64,000 nt of DNA from Crambe crambe (GCA_963924555.1 OZ004582.1:2604001-2668000); one strand, 5' to 3'. Counted from the first letter of the stretch, positions 21,295-33,019 are shown. The notes: generated by a model from the letters alone, not told the origin. Numbers and translations are program-made.

Positions 21295-22640
21295 GCCTCG
21301 TACCCAGGCCCGCTTTTTCATATGCGCATGCGCTTAATTAGACACAAAATAATGTCATATGTAGCACGTGCGCATCAGCTTCTAGCTCCAGACCTTATCC
21401 ACATCAGTGAAAATAAACTAAGACACAACAAGAACAGCACTATCCCTAAGCCTATGGTAACAAGTTAGTCTTTTAAAAAGACTAGGAATGCCTCGGCACT
21501 TAACTTTATAGTGAATACGATGTGACAGTGGTATATAAGAGATGATAAAGATACACTGAGGGTCACTGGCTTGAAACCAGAGTCCTATAAGGATGATTGG
21601 CTGAACACTCATGGGCATAATTAATGAAAAGTGTGGGGGGTTGTGGGGTCAAATGTTTCTACAAAATGTTGCCAAAATATTTCTCTCAGCTTCTTTTCTG
21701 TGGAGTTCTAAATAAAGCACACTGAGCAACATGGCTTATAATTATTGATTCTCTCATTGTTTGGAAGCCTCAAAGTCTTAGTTCTGTAGATTCTCCTTCA
21801 CCATGGCTCTCTCTTTGACACTTCAAACGAAGCACTAGTTTGTGTACCTTGCAATCTCTGTTGTTTTTGTTCACTGCTGTCTTTTAGTCAGTTTGTTGGC
21901 AAAGACGGCCAAGAATCATCAGTACTAGAGTTATCGCGTAGTAACTGCGAGCCTGAGCTGAGCCTAGTACTTTGTCTAGCTAGCCAGAGCTAAATTAATG
22001 CACGTGCTCGATACGCATCATCGTGCATCATTGCGCGTGTGCGTGAAACGTACCACCATAGTCGCTTCCAGCACTGTGCCTCGGCACTTTGGTGCCGAGG
22101 CAAAAAACAAAAGGTAAGACATGATACTTTGATAGCAGCGACTCTTCTGTCTAACCAGTTGGAAGCAACACAAGCAAATAACTTCTTTCATAAACAGCTT
22201 GCACAGAACACTTCTGGGAGTGAGGTGAGTTGAATCTAGCACAGAAAGACAGAACAGTCTAGAGCTTAGCTGCTGACTTAGCTCTCAATTACAATTTATT
22301 ACAATTAATTTTGTGTAACGTAATTTCTTCATTTCCACCAAAAGAGTGACATCCTGAAAGACTAAGGTCTGATAGGCCAAGATACAAATTTCCCGCTAAT
22401 TTCCCACATATCAAAGGTCATCATTTATTTTTTTGCGTGCGAAAATTAATGTATGCGCTAAATTATCTAGTCAGATATGATCCCATGAATCAACTAAACA
22501 AGCCATGAATTCACAAGTATTTTTAACTACTAGGAACACTACATCTATCTGACCAGGTTATGATCCCGGGTTATTTTTATTTGGGGATTTTGATTTTTGT
22601 TACTGTGCACAGAGAAGAAAGTTAGAGAACTAATCGAAAT
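21295..22640. other. Spacer, no gene recognised
   Basis: Short frames only. Words such as CTCGTACCCAGGC near 21297 and GCGCATGCGC near 21325 look like repeat ends, but no paired terminus was found. Nothing else can be supported. Confidence 0.4.
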
Positions 22641-22758
22641 ATGAACTAACTAAGCTAACTACACTACCTTGGATACCTTGTTGCTCTTCGCTGGCGCTAA
22701 AGAGCACCAGGAGGCGAGAAACCAGCTTCTCTCTGACTCTAGTTCGAAACCACACCCT
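22641..22758. repeat. Dispersed repeat, also at 50.8 kb
   Basis: ATGAACTAACTAAGCT, then AGGAGGCGAGAAA and CTTCTCTCTGACTCTAGTTC, match in order the sequence at 50791-50911. The two copies have the same orientation. It is probably the end of a non-autonomous element. Confidence 0.65.
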
Positions 22759-22859
22759 CAAGTCAATGTTTACATAGGAGGGAACTAGAGCTATGAAATA
22801 GCAAAGATTATTTAATTTTCACTACAATGTGGGTTTTTAGGTCACAAATGTGCTGCTTA

Positions 22860-23165
22860 CCTCTCAGAAACTTCAGCTGTTCAAGAGAGAAGACATGGAT
22901 CTTCTTTATGGCTAAAGCCATGTCTATAAACGTTGTGAACCAGGTGCTCCCATTCCCTCTGATCCTTGGGTTAGGCTTAACTTCTCACCAAGAAAACCAT
23001 GTAGTTCTATGATGCATTTCGTGCATTTACTAAATTAACTTTTAACGTCAATAAGATGCTGAAAGTATGCTTCATAGGTGAACCTGCAACAGTTGACGAT
23101 GGCGGCCCTCGTCGTGAATTCTTTAGTCTCCTTATCAAGGATATATTCTCTACTTGCTACCTGTC
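22860..23165 (+). pseudogene. HECT domain fragment, copy 2
   Basis: The frame near 23040 reads TFNVNKMLKVCFIGEPA followed by VDDGGPRREFFSLLIKDIFS. The words FIGEPAVDDGGPRREFF are diagnostic for the start of the HECT N-lobe in ubiquitin ligases. Upstream, in a shifted frame, a partial helical segment (22855-23010) may be the preceding linker. The frame is lost soon after 23150, where an oppositely oriented helix-turn-helix fragment begins. No catalytic cysteine region follows, so only a fragment remains. It is a different HECT subtype from the 7-9 kb copy (GGPRREFF against GGGLTRELF). Confidence 0.8.
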
Positions 23166-23341
23166 TTGTGCAAGGAGGAGTGTATAGTAGAAATACTAGC
23201 ATCCCATAACCTACGATACACTGTAGAACGGGAAATTCCTAAAAGCTCACTAATTTTTGTCCAACTGTAGTGCAGAGCGAGAATCTCATCCACATCTACA
23301 CTAATAGGTGGCCTCCCAGAAACTGGCTCATTACTATGCAT
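23150..23341 (-). pseudogene. Helix-turn-helix fragment of an integrase-type element
   Basis: The frame reads GRPPISVDVDEILAL, then WTKISELLGISRSTVYRRLW, a clear helix-turn-helix. In sponges and cnidarians such a domain (GRP, about 30 residues, then ISR-T-RRR) precedes an integrase core of the type seen at 31.1-31.9 kb. No integrase core follows here, so it is a 5' remnant. It abuts the HECT fragment on the opposite strand, which suggests that one inserted into the other. A resolvase-like origin is the alternative. Confidence 0.55.
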
Positions 23342-23531
23342 ATTACTAGCTATAGCTAAAACTTACACAGCTGTTGCCTCTGCCATTTATATATAAATGT
23401 GCCACTGCATGTATAACGTGGCAATGTGTCACTACAATGCCCCACTGGATATTAAATGTCCCGTTGCATATAATATGTGTGCCACTACATATTGTGAAAA
23501 ATGGACTTTTGACACAAATGGCACCCCATAA

Positions 23532-24129
23532 ATGAAGAGTTGTTACATCACAAAAGAGAGTGAAGGCATTAATAAAGAGGAGCTTCAAAATTTACAAGAG
23601 GACTTATTTAGCCCTGAAGCATTGCTCTGTAATGACATGCTTTTGACACCAGTGTATCAAAAGAATGTTGTAGCCTTAGTAATTGATGAAGCTCATCTTA
23701 TGGTGAGTAGCTATAGCTAGCTACCTGCATATAGTTTCCAGGGATGATTCTTTTCAGTGAGAGTTTTCTAACCTAGGAGAAATATCTAATTTGCTCCCAA
23801 ATGTTAATTCGATGGCTTTAACAGCCACTGCAACAAGACAAACACGTACAGCTATTTGTCAATCACTGGGAATGAAAAAACCTGTGATCATATCAATAAA
23901 TGGAATCTTAGAGCCAATAGGCTTTGCAGATTTGAGATTAATCGACATGTTCACAGCTTGCACCCATCCAGATATCAAAGAAGCAGTCCTAAAATAATTT
24001 GAGAATCCAGCAAGCTGCTTGCGTGTAATAATAGGTACGATTACATTTGGGATGGGGTTGGATATCTCAAATGTACGTCGAGTAATACATTGGGGACCAC
24101 CTGGAGATATAGGCATACATACTACTTAA
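23532..24129 (+). pseudogene. RecQ-like helicase with internal deletion
   Basis: RecQ helicases unwind DNA 3'-to-5'. Visible motifs are VVALVIDEAHLM (motif II, near 23680), VNSMALTATATRQTR (motif III, near 23805), and RVIIGTITFGMGLDISNVRR (motif V region, near 24025), followed by VIHWGPPGD. Between motif III and motif V, only FADLRLIDMFTACTHPD joins, so most of the second RecA domain start is missing. A GT-AG-like intron after the DEAH exon (donor GTGAGT at 23702) is plausible, but the next exon opens with a stop in frame. An internal stop at 23996 and the deletion make it a pseudogene. Sponges have many mobile-associated RecQ copies. Confidence 0.85.
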
Positions 24130-24159
24130 ACATTATTAGCTAATAATATTACAAATAGT

Positions 24160-25370
24160 ATATTTCATAGTTTTAGGGGGTTCACGTGTTATATTCACCT
24201 GGAAACCTGGAAATTGACTATGCTCCCTCCCTGGGATATGCAATTTCTCCATATCCATAGTAACAGACCGGTGGGTATGACTTCCATATTCCTACTCTCT
24301 CTGTCAATTATCTTAATCTCACCAATACTTTTACCAAAACGACTTCATGCATATTAGAGCCTAATATTGCCATTGCTCCTTTATAAGCTCTATTGATATG
24401 TTCCATATGTAAATCCATAGGCACATTCTTCCCAGGTCTACCTTGAATATTCACTGTCCTTTCCCATATGAGTTGCTCCTTCATACTTAAATAAGAGATT
24501 TAATGCTTTGATTGCATAATTTTTACGTCTGAATAGTGGAAAGAAACCGCCAACATCTGATGATGCGCTCCCTATCCCCCTCACGAATGTAGGGGTCATC
24601 ATAGCCGTTTCCACACAACCTATAGTGGAATGTATAACCTAGAATAGAATGGTTAGTCATCATAAATAGTACTGCATAGTACTCACACCAAAAGCAGGAG
24701 ACGACTCCACAATAGTTGAATCAAGTGCATGACGAATGGGTGTACTTATCCGTTGTTTCTTTCTCCTTTGCGGGGTAAGTTGCTCAACATCTCCTTCATC
24801 ATACTCAATGGTACATTTCCTTGTTGATTGGTGCTTTATTATGTATTAAATGCTGTATTATAATAATAATTATGTTTCTTTTAGCCAATGCAGTAGATGA
24901 GATTTTTCCTTTCAGGTCACTCTCTAGTTGCTCCAAATTTGCTCCGACTTTTGTTAGCTTGTCTATGAGGTTGAAGCAAGCCATACAGACCCTTTTTGCG
25001 ACAATCACTTGGAAGAATCATGTCTCTATATTCAAGTTTTGTGAGCTTAAAAATAATATTGCATGACACACTGTAGAGCCTTCTTCTTTTAAATCCACTA
25101 GACACAAAAGGACAACTCGCTAGCTCAATCAATAACGTGTGAGCGTGCTTAATTACATTCCTCTGGTACACAAAATAGTGTCGAGAGTCTCTTTTCCTCC
25201 TGCCCCACCCCCAAAGGTTGAAAGGTCTGCTCACCCAGACTATCTAACATTTCTTTAATAGTACACGAGCTGAAAGAACATTTACTACCATAGGATTTCA
25301 TGACTGGAAGCATGCTAAAGGGAAGAAGGGCATTCTTCCTGTTTATGATACCTGCATTACGCACAAACAA
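24160..25370 (-). pseudogene. DUF6589-type transposon protein, degenerate
   Basis: The C-terminal part on the minus strand reads FRRKNYAIKALNLLFKYE (about 24550-24500), then in a shifted frame GRPGKNVPMDLHMEHINRAY and GAMAILGSNMHE (about 24445-24365). The DLHMEHLNR word is what I remember as characteristic of DUF6589 proteins, a family spread by transposons in fungi and aquatic animals. The upstream part (25160-24880) has NVIKHAHTLLIELASC and a cysteine word CMACFNLIDKLTKVG, as expected for their N-terminal zinc-binding part. Several frameshifts separate these. The family name is from recall and would need a profile search. Confidence 0.5.
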
Positions 25371-25412
25371 GCTATATGTTCATGGAGTAGCTACACAGAT
25401 AACATTCTTCTA

Positions 25413-26724
25413 TTGTGCATAGATTGGAATCTGCTCATCGTCATTATATCGCAAGTATTGCTGAAGTCATTCTATTGTGTGCTAGGCAAGAATTTGCTCT
25501 ACGGGGTCATGACGAGTCCACTAAATCTCATAATAGAGGAAATTTACGTACTTGTCTCCAGACATTCAAAATCAGCTATTGGGAGTTATGGGTAGTATTG
25601 CCAGGGATTAAGTCTGCAAAGCAGTAATGAATGCATGTTTTTTTTCCCTACTTGGTGACGAAACTAAAGATGTAAGTAAAGTTGAACAGTTGGCTATTGT
25701 GATCTGGTATGTTGACATGCAATATATGAGCGATTTCTCACGTAGTGGTGTACAGACACGAATCAGAGAGAAAGCCCCACAGGCATTGTATGTTCACTGC
25801 AATGCACACTGTCTTAACCTTTGTCTTGCAGAATCTACTGAGTTTTTTATTTTGCTTGAAACTCTGTTTTTCTTTCTTCGTCCAAATGCTATACATTATT
25901 TATGGAAAAGCAGAAGGAACTGAAGCCTGGAAAGCAGCTACGACGATTGCAGAAGCTATCAGACACAAGATGGGCCTGTAGACGGGGTTCTGTAAATGCC
26001 ATCTGTTGTACGTATGATGCTGTGGTTGCTACACTATTGCAAATGGAAATGATGGTACAAGATCTGCTGAAGCAAAGGGGTTGCTCTATCAAGTAAATTC
26101 TTTTTCATTTTTAGTGCTGTCTTTGATAGGGTTCTTTCTGTTACAAAAAGCCTATCTGATGCACTGCAGAGCACACAGCTGGATCTTGCAAAGTTCCCTC
26201 AAGTTCTGCAGTCCGAACAAGAAGAATTCCATGAAGACTGGAAGAGAGCCTTGTTTTTGAGAGCACTGGCACTAGGGATCCATTTCCTGATTACCAGTTT
26301 ACTTTATACTATCCAGTAATCGATGCTTTTCTCTCTGAACTTAATCAACGTTTTACAGACAAGAATAAAGCTATAATGCAAGCACTTCAAGCTTGTAACC
26401 CTCTATGTTCCAATTTCCTTGAACTTCAACATTAGACGAGCATGCTCTGGAAATAGAAATACCCCTAGCCAAACGATCTCTAGGCTACTGAAGACATCAG
26501 TGACGTCATACTTGAGCTCATGCCACTACAAGCAGCTTTTCCTGCTCTGCTGCAGCTCTTACAAATTGCTATGACTATTGCTGTGAGCACAGCAAAGTGC
26601 GAGAGGTGCTTTTCTGCCCTGAAGCATATCTTCATAACTCTATGTCTGATCAACGGCTAGTAAATTTGGCTATTTATACTGTTGTTAATAACTTTTCTCA
26701 TACTAATAGAAGGATTGTTTTGTA
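25413..26724 (+). pseudogene. hAT transposase (ZMYM1-like), copy 2
   Basis: In order: ILLCARQEFALRGHDES (25460), FSLLGDETKDVSKVEQLAIV (25640), YVHCNAHCLNLCLAES (25790), QLRRLQKLSDTRWACRRGS (25930), LSDALQSTQLDLAK (26155), LMPLQAAFPALLQLLQIA (26520), STAKCERCFSALKH (26590) and a C-terminal NRRIVL stop near 26724. This is the full ZMYM1-type hAT order. Several stops and frame changes occur, and the stretch between the DETKD word and GVQTRIREKAPQ is shortened, removing the central DGASVMSG region. It is a dead copy, of a closer subfamily to copy 3 than to copy 1. Confidence 0.9.
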
Positions 26725-28990
26725 ACTCTATCTTTATATTGTTTTGTAAGTGATGGCTGTAATACATTTCTGTTACTAGTATCCTCTCTGTGCATTGGTG
26801 CCCTACCAATAAGTATATGTTCTTCTTCTTTTCTGACTGCAAGCAAATTACGAAGGCATTTGCAATCGAAAATACATTGAATCAGTATGGAAATTCTAGA
26901 CCGCATTCACATAAGGAGTTTTCTACATACAACCATGAAAATAACTAGTTAATTACCAGGGATAAAAAATATAACTATTGAAGCTATAGTTATAATAAAA
27001 ATTACTATTAAATAATAGGAAGATAATGGCAGTAGTGATGATAGCGACGATAACAATGATTTCAATGATAGTGGCGATAATGATGAAGAGCCTTATGGCG
27101 ATAATGATGAAGAGTATCAATCACTTCGCAATGGTAGTTAGCTATTAGCTATAGAATCCTACACCATAAAATTTTCCTATAGTTATCAGAAAAGCAACCT
27201 TTCAAAATAATTTCACTCCCTTTACCTCCAAAGTTGCTGCATTGTTGTATATTATAGTAAGTTGTTCCTTTTATGAACAAATTGTTGAATAACTGAAGCT
27301 TATGTTATTACAGAGTAAATCTAATTTAAAATTTTTCATTTTCATCCTGAAAGAGTTTTATCCTCTGACTCCAAGTTTAACCCAGCTAAAGTAGCCCTTC
27401 CAGGATATTTTTCACCTGAAAAGGTTCATAGCTATAGCAATAATTATATCGATACTATAGTAACTGCTGATATATCCAATGTTTTACAGCAGTAGGGGAA
27501 TTCCCCAAGCAATAATTGCTCGATGCCTTGGTGATCCTGAAATATCACCAAAAATAAAAAGATATCTGGTGCTTTGCACACCAATATGGTAATTATTAGC
27601 TAACTCTTCATGAATTTTTATCCCCATAATAGCTATATCAAACCGAAAGTCATGCGTGGGCGGATACGTGTACAGAGTTTTCTATGTAAACAGCTGGAAC
27701 AAGGGAGTGTGTGTGCAAGAATGGAGATCTGCAAGTTCTTGATAAGCTTTTAGAGAAGAAGTTGCTCCCATGGGTAAAAAATAGCATAGAATTTGAATAT
27801 CAGCACTATATTTTATGATTTCATAGCTTTATGCTTGCACTATGTACATTTCTTACAAAAATAATGTCATAATTGCATGATCAAAATTGTGAATAGATGA
27901 AAACTTGAACATACATATTCTTTACCTCTATCTACCAGCTTACTTTTTCGCAGATTGACCTGAGAAAATTAATGATCGTGAAAAAGTGGGCAGGGCAACA
28001 ATTTTAACTACTGTTGAGCAAAGTGTTGTATCTTGGAGCAATCTGTGCTGATGCTGGCATAAGTATAAGCATGAGTGAAGAGGCTTTAAAGAACTATTTT
28101 AATGATCTACCCAGGGTGCTAAAATCAGGAATTTTTAGGTGGAATTGGTGGCTTCAATCCAGAGATATCTCCGCAACGGCTTGGCCGATTTCAGCGCTTC
28201 AAAATTCTCCTAAGTTGGCAGAAAAAGATATCAAAAATTAGTTCAGATTTGATTTTTGACCTGACATCGCTGCCCATAATGATTGTAGACTAGTGAATTG
28301 TTTGAGACTGTGATCTCTGGACACCAATGATAGAGCTAGTACTTCTTATGGAGCAAAAATTCAAAATGAAGTTATCGGTATCATTCTAAAGCTAATCTGG
28401 AGATTTACATGGCTTTTAAATCAAATTTATACACCACTTTATTCCTGAGTTTACATCTCTTGTACATTTTATATGTAGCCAAGCGTTTAACAGCTTTTAA
28501 TGTTTTGCGCGTAAAGGTACCTTTTCCCAAGTACTGTCACATTATGATCATACAAAAATCTTCATTGGGGATATCATTGATTATAGCAGCAATGACAATA
28601 TTTTTTCAGGAGAGCAAAAAGGAGTTACACGTTCAGGTTCAAGATATCATTCATGATCCATCACAAGGGCTATTTTTTGTAATAATTGGATACAGTGCGT
28701 GGGCTATCATGTATTGAATTAAATAGAAGGATGATGAGAGCAGATGATGGTACTTGCAGCTTACCAAGTGCAATATTACTATGATACTAACTACTAGCTA
28801 TTTCATGCCGTAGGAGTGGAAGGAGTTGACTTCAGTACACAAGACAAAAGAGAAGGCTAATGGAATGCGAGTTACAACTACTGTTTTGTGATGACACAAG
28901 TGGCAATAGGAGCACAAGTTTATAAAATGGAATCTTATTGTAATCATCAAAGAAGCTCAGCGAGAAAACTTTGTAGGATGTGTATGGATG
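26725..28990 (+). other. Region with possible orphan exons
   Basis: An acidic exon candidate at 27019-27142 follows a good acceptor (AATAATAG) and reads DDSDDNNDFNDSGDNDEEPY. Another protein-like word, NNFTPFTSKVAALLYII, ends at a GTAAGT donor near 27257. GIPQAIIARCLGDPEIS is seen near 27500, and the frame at 28014-28241 has MSEEALKNYFNDLPRVLKSG. Each is separated from the next by stops, with plausible introns between, so this may be one decayed multi-exon gene. No family was recognised. The A-rich run at 29136-29157 lies beyond. Confidence 0.3.
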
Positions 28991-29900
28991 GTGCAAACTA
29001 TTGTACAGTTATAATTATTGTAGTGAGGATGCTTATTTCATGTACAGGTTGACAAAAAGGTATCTCCAGAATGTCTGGGGAGTCAAGAACAACGTTACAT
29101 TCATTGAGTTAAATTGAAGAAATAAAAAACAAAAACAAAAGGGGAAAAAAAAAAAAATGACAACTGATCATGGATTACGGGATGACAATAATCCACTTTT
29201 TAAGCTGAGTTCAGAAATACATTCATGTGCACATAATTAATAGAAGTACACCTGTTGAATGCCTACACACTGTTTTCCTTGGGCCTGTCAAATACCTCTT
29301 AAACAACCTCATAACTCCCTCAGTTTTTCAGGCCTCACTGGAAAAATCAATGGAGGTTCAATTTGCATGTATTAGTAGAGAAGCAGGCCAAAAAATATAT
29401 TAAATTCATTATTTTGACTGGTATGTTTTAGGCAAGCAGGAAAAAATATATATTAAATTCATTATTTTGACTGGTATCTCTGATAATTATCAATTTCAAT
29501 GACAATGATGTACCATTGATGCACAATTGCATTACCACGTAACAATGCCTGCAAAACCAGTCCTTGGCTTTGGGGGCTCTTTTCAGTCCAGCACACAAGC
29601 AATACTCTCACCACTATCTAGTTCCTTGCAACATTTTGAACAGCTCCAACTTCCACAAGTACGCATGACATCCATACTATTAGTAAGAACCAAAAGATGA
29701 AATGCTTCTTGATCTGGCTAATACAGATATTTTCATCCAAACGATTCACACGTTCAGCAACTTCCTTATCCACAAACCATCTGAGCATGACTGAAATACA
29801 CCACTAGTGATTCAAGGGCCTGTTTTTTTTCCCACTCCGATTTTAAGACGAAAGGTGTGGGTTACGAAGAAGCCTTCCCTTTTCAGTTAAACCAGCACCC
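28990..29900. other. Spacer, no gene recognised
   Basis: The stretch holds an A-rich run near 29120-29158 and a short direct repeat, AATATATATTAAATTCATTA-like, near 29393 and 29446. No protein-like frame or terminal repeat was seen. Confidence 0.4.
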
Positions 29901-29904
29901 CGGT

Positions 29905-30115
29905 TTCTTCAGTCTCTACAGGTCTCTTCGGTCTCTACAGTCTCTGCAGGTCTCTTCAGTCTCTACAGGCTCTACTTCAGTCTCAACAGTCTCTACAGGT
30001 CTCTTCGGTCTCTACAGGTTTCTTCAATCTCTACATGCAGGTCTGTTCAATCTCTACCTTCAGTCTCTACTGGTCTCTTCAGTCTCTATATGGTCTCTAC
30101 AGGTCTCCTTAGTCT
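29905..30115. repeat. Minisatellite of TCTCTACAGG units
   Basis: The unit TCTCTACAGGTCTCTTCAG and variants recur roughly every 19-28 bp for about 210 bp. A plus-strand frame (29857-30138) through it encodes SLQ/SL repeats and is a by-product of the array. The pyrimidine bias of the strand is striking. Confidence 0.85.
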
Positions 30116-30289
30116 ACTGGTCAAACTGTAATATATAGCTACAATAGTCAGTGAATCTCGTTCTCCTTTCAGTCTCCAGTATAGAATACCCCTGTTTTAA
30201 TCAGCTCTCACTTATGATATACAGCTCAGGTTTTATGATCTAATGCAGTGCTTGTTCTTATGTATGTACTAACCCCCCTACAGGTGGAC

Positions 30290-31003
30290 TACACAGAATG
30301 AGTTCGGCAACATGAAAGCAATATGTGGGCTCCAATGCACCACTTCCACCACCTGATGGCCTACAGGAAGTCCTTGATTCAGATTGGGCTTCCCTTAAAA
30401 TTTTTTTGGAGTTGATAGCTTCACTATTCTCATTACTCGAATTTTCATATGCCCTTTATCACAGGTTGTGACCCTCGTGTACTAAGTGAATTTCCACAAG
30501 ACATTATTATTCCATTTGTTTTGCTGCATTGTTCTGGGATTACTTTTCAAGCATACCATACAATATTTGATATGGCATGTGAAGGAACATCATTTTCAAA
30601 CATAGTCTTTTTTCTTGTGGCGATACCAAGAAAGAACTTTTAACATGTACAAGCAGCATTCTTTGAGTCAGCATCAGCCATTTCCTTCCTGAACAATATA
30701 TCAGCAATGACCAGATAATGGAATTCTTCATCACATTTTTTAAGAAGATGAAAATTTTTCTTCAAGAGTCGATGGGTTCAATCACAGCTGAGTATTTAAG
30801 TTGTGACCCTTTCAAATTGCCCAAGCATAATGGTTGTGGCACACTCAGTATTGCAGGAAGGTCCCGGAATTCCTTGCATGAGTCCTGCTATGTTCGAGTT
30901 TTTGGCATATCAGAATCCTGATGAGTGCTACCCAGTAAAGGACGACATACCCTTAAACATAGCCACCCACGAATTGATTTCTTTCATTGAAGAGGTAATG
31001 TGA
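30290..31003 (+). pseudogene. Hypothetical gene remnant, possibly HECT-related
   Basis: Protein-like words are DWASLKIFLELIASLFSLLE (30390), FITGCDPRVLSEFPQDIII (30455) and EGPGIPCMSPAMFEFLAYQN then DIPLNIATHELISFIEEV (30860-30998). The word GPG(I/F)P.(L/M)SP..(Y/F)..L recalls a segment of sponge HECT proteins, and FITGCD recalls a HECT C-lobe start, but their order here is the reverse of that expected. I therefore hold the HECT link only as a weak alternative. Stops between the words show decay. Confidence 0.25.
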
Positions 31004-31137
31004 TTAATGAAGGGAACTAAGCATTATTTGGATGCTGGTGTGCATTGTTTGGGTGATTGTTTGATATGGTTGAGATGCTATTTTGACTTATCCTTTTATT
31101 ATGTCCTTTTCAGCTTACTGCAGCATCAACACATACC

Positions 31138-31925
31138 TCAGGAGGGCTGACAAGGATACAAGCGTGCAGTGAGAGGATTGTTAATAACTGGTACTGTAAC
31201 AGCTGGGGATTCTAGATTGCCAATCGAAAAAGTTCCATCATCTACAAGATCAGCCAAATCCACATTGTGCACTAGTACCCCTCTAGCAAACAGCTGTACT
31301 GGAGTCATGTTGTGTTCATGATTATTCCATCCATCCATAAATGACTTCAGAGCTTCATTAATCTTTGGCTGATAAACAAAATCCAGACAAAATAGGTCCA
31401 CCACAGAGTCTACATCAAGATCCCCAGTGTCTTCTAAATATGAGAAGAGTTGATAGTAAAGAGAAACAACACATCTGTATGTATCACGCCACAAACGTTC
31501 AACCCTTTGATTGTAGACAGAGGAGCCTGTAAGTACAGGGTTGCTGCTAGTTCCATGAGTTAGCATGTATTCAGCGACCTGTAATAATAAAGACCTTCAA
31601 TCAACCAAAAACTATGCACACTTGGATACCTACAGTAATGGACTGCCAACATAACTATAGTATAGCATAGTGGGCTTACTGGACCACAAACTCTTATTGC
31701 TGGCCAAAAACGTGCAAGTCAGAATGTTGTCTACAGCCTTTTATACGTATATATCTTTACATTTTCTCCACCCTTGTCACATCTGATACATTTGGGAAGT
31801 CCAAACTCTTTCACAGCATCATCAAAGAGATGTAGCACTGTTTCACTCTTGTTATTACTGCTACAATGCAAATACACAATGCAAATACACAATAAATCGA
31901 GAGAATCCATCAATCCCCCCATGGA
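31138..31925 (-). pseudogene. Integrase-core DDE transposon protein with intron
   Basis: The minus strand encodes an integrase-type core. Its first aspartate is in [14 protein letters not shown], the second in [11 protein letters not shown], and the glutamate in YNQRVERLWRDTYRC. A 182-bp GT-AG intron (31579-31760) joins the second and third words in frame. Downstream come LFSYLEDTGDLDVDSVVD and NHEHNMTPVQLFARG, the usual C-terminal part of this family (integrases related to Ginger or IS3EU types, spread in cnidarians, fishes and sponges). A 13-bp tandem duplication near 31862-31888 shifts the frame right after YLHC, so the gene is inactive, though otherwise well kept. Its 5' part is cut off where a pogo fragment starts on the other strand. 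Confidence 0.8.
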
Positions 31926-32155
31926 GTGGAATAACTTCTATGAGTGGTTCAAGAAGCTCTATCTGCTCGCGGTTGCTCCCCTTCTCTCCACTGGACCTGT
32001 GGTTCTTTTTGTTGATGGGCACCACTTCCATCTTTCCCTAGACACGCCAAAAGTCATGGAATTCACATGTTTTGTTTTCCTCCACACCTCACTCATATTC
32101 TTCAACCATTGGATGTCGGAGTATAATGGTGATCAAAGAGGACTTTCCAGGTAAG
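31920..32155 (+). pseudogene. pogo-like DDE transposase fragment
   Basis: The frame reads [35 protein letters not shown], then in a shifted frame FPPHLTHILQPLDVGVY. The VLFVDGHHSHLS and ILQPLDVGVYGP words are diagnostic for the DDE_1 domain of pogo/Tigger/jerky transposases; the aspartate of VDGHH is the second catalytic residue. Only about 75 codons remain. The fragment meets the minus-strand integrase at about 31920, making a sharp junction of two elements. Confidence 0.8.
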
Positions 32156-32309
32156 CAACAGAGTTCTAAATCACCACAACTAAACACAATTTCATTATAG
32201 GTTTAATCATGATATTGTGGGATAGGTCAATAACACCCGGGAATCTAAAAGGAGGCTTCAGGGCGTGTGGCCTCTATCCATTTTCTAGAGAGGCCATACC
32301 AAACTCCAA

Positions 32310-32946
32310 GCTGGCTACATCCACATAGTGGGATATTTAACTAAGCAGAGACAACAGAAGAGTGAGAACTGAGAACTGCTTTCTTGAGTTTGTCCCAGTT
32401 TGACTGTTCCTCTGTAGTGAGAGCGGCCATTGCTAAACGAGCTTTTCGGTTGAGTAGGGGCTAGAGTACAGCTGGCCAAGATTGTTGCCTGCATGTACCA
32501 GGTAGTCGCTGGGGTCTTCATCGCTATCCATCCTTCTGGGAGGTGGAATCGCTCCCTGTCGTCCCATGGCTCCTGGCCTTCATTGAAAACTTTTCCTCCT
32601 GCTCTTCTTCTGATTCTTCTTCTGAGTCTCTCTCTCTGCAACATCCTTCCCATTCATAGTTTTCCTCATGGCTCAGGTCGTCTTTTTGCAGTTGTCTCTC
32701 CAACTCTTCATCCACTTCTTTCATTATCTTCTCGTATTCCCATACCTGTCTTTGTAGTTTCTCGCTTTGTTTTCTTAACTTGTCTGCCTCATCATCAGTG
32801 TGTTGTCTTGGAGTGGTTTGAGTGGTATCCTCACAGAAGGTAACCAATGGTGTATCTAACAGTGATGGAGTTGTTTGGGCATTGGAGCTCTTAAAAGAAC
32901 TCTTCTTCTTTGTCGTCCTTGATTTGGAGACGGTTCTGCTAGCCAT
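32310..32946 (-). CDS. Gag-like charged coiled-coil protein, frameshifted end
   Basis: A 140-codon frame starts with MASRTVSKSRTTKKKSSF, has a basic and serine-rich head, then a coiled-coil-like stretch (ADKLRKQSEKLQRQVWEYEK, EVDEELERQLQKDDLS) and an acidic run (ERDSEEESEEEQEE), stopping at 32524. The following frame continues basic (RMLQRERLRRRIRRR) and ends near 32315. The pattern fits a retrotransposon gag of the kind seen before sponge gypsy pol genes, but no pol follows on this strand and no zinc knuckle was found. It could also be a small host protein. There is no domain-level evidence. Confidence 0.4.
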
Positions 32947-33019
32947 ATCGTCCTTGCTGGCGTTGAATGTGGAGGGTCTTGATTACTCGGTTGGTGTGGT
33001 AGGTGCACTGCTATCCTAA

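Noticed and set aside
30449-30643. HECT C-lobe
   Set aside because: FITGCD resembles a C-lobe start, but the expected cysteine motif and order are absent; kept only as a hypothetical remnant.
32493-32843. 116-codon plus-strand frame
   Set aside because: Antisense of the gag-like charged frame, which has better composition and a natural start.
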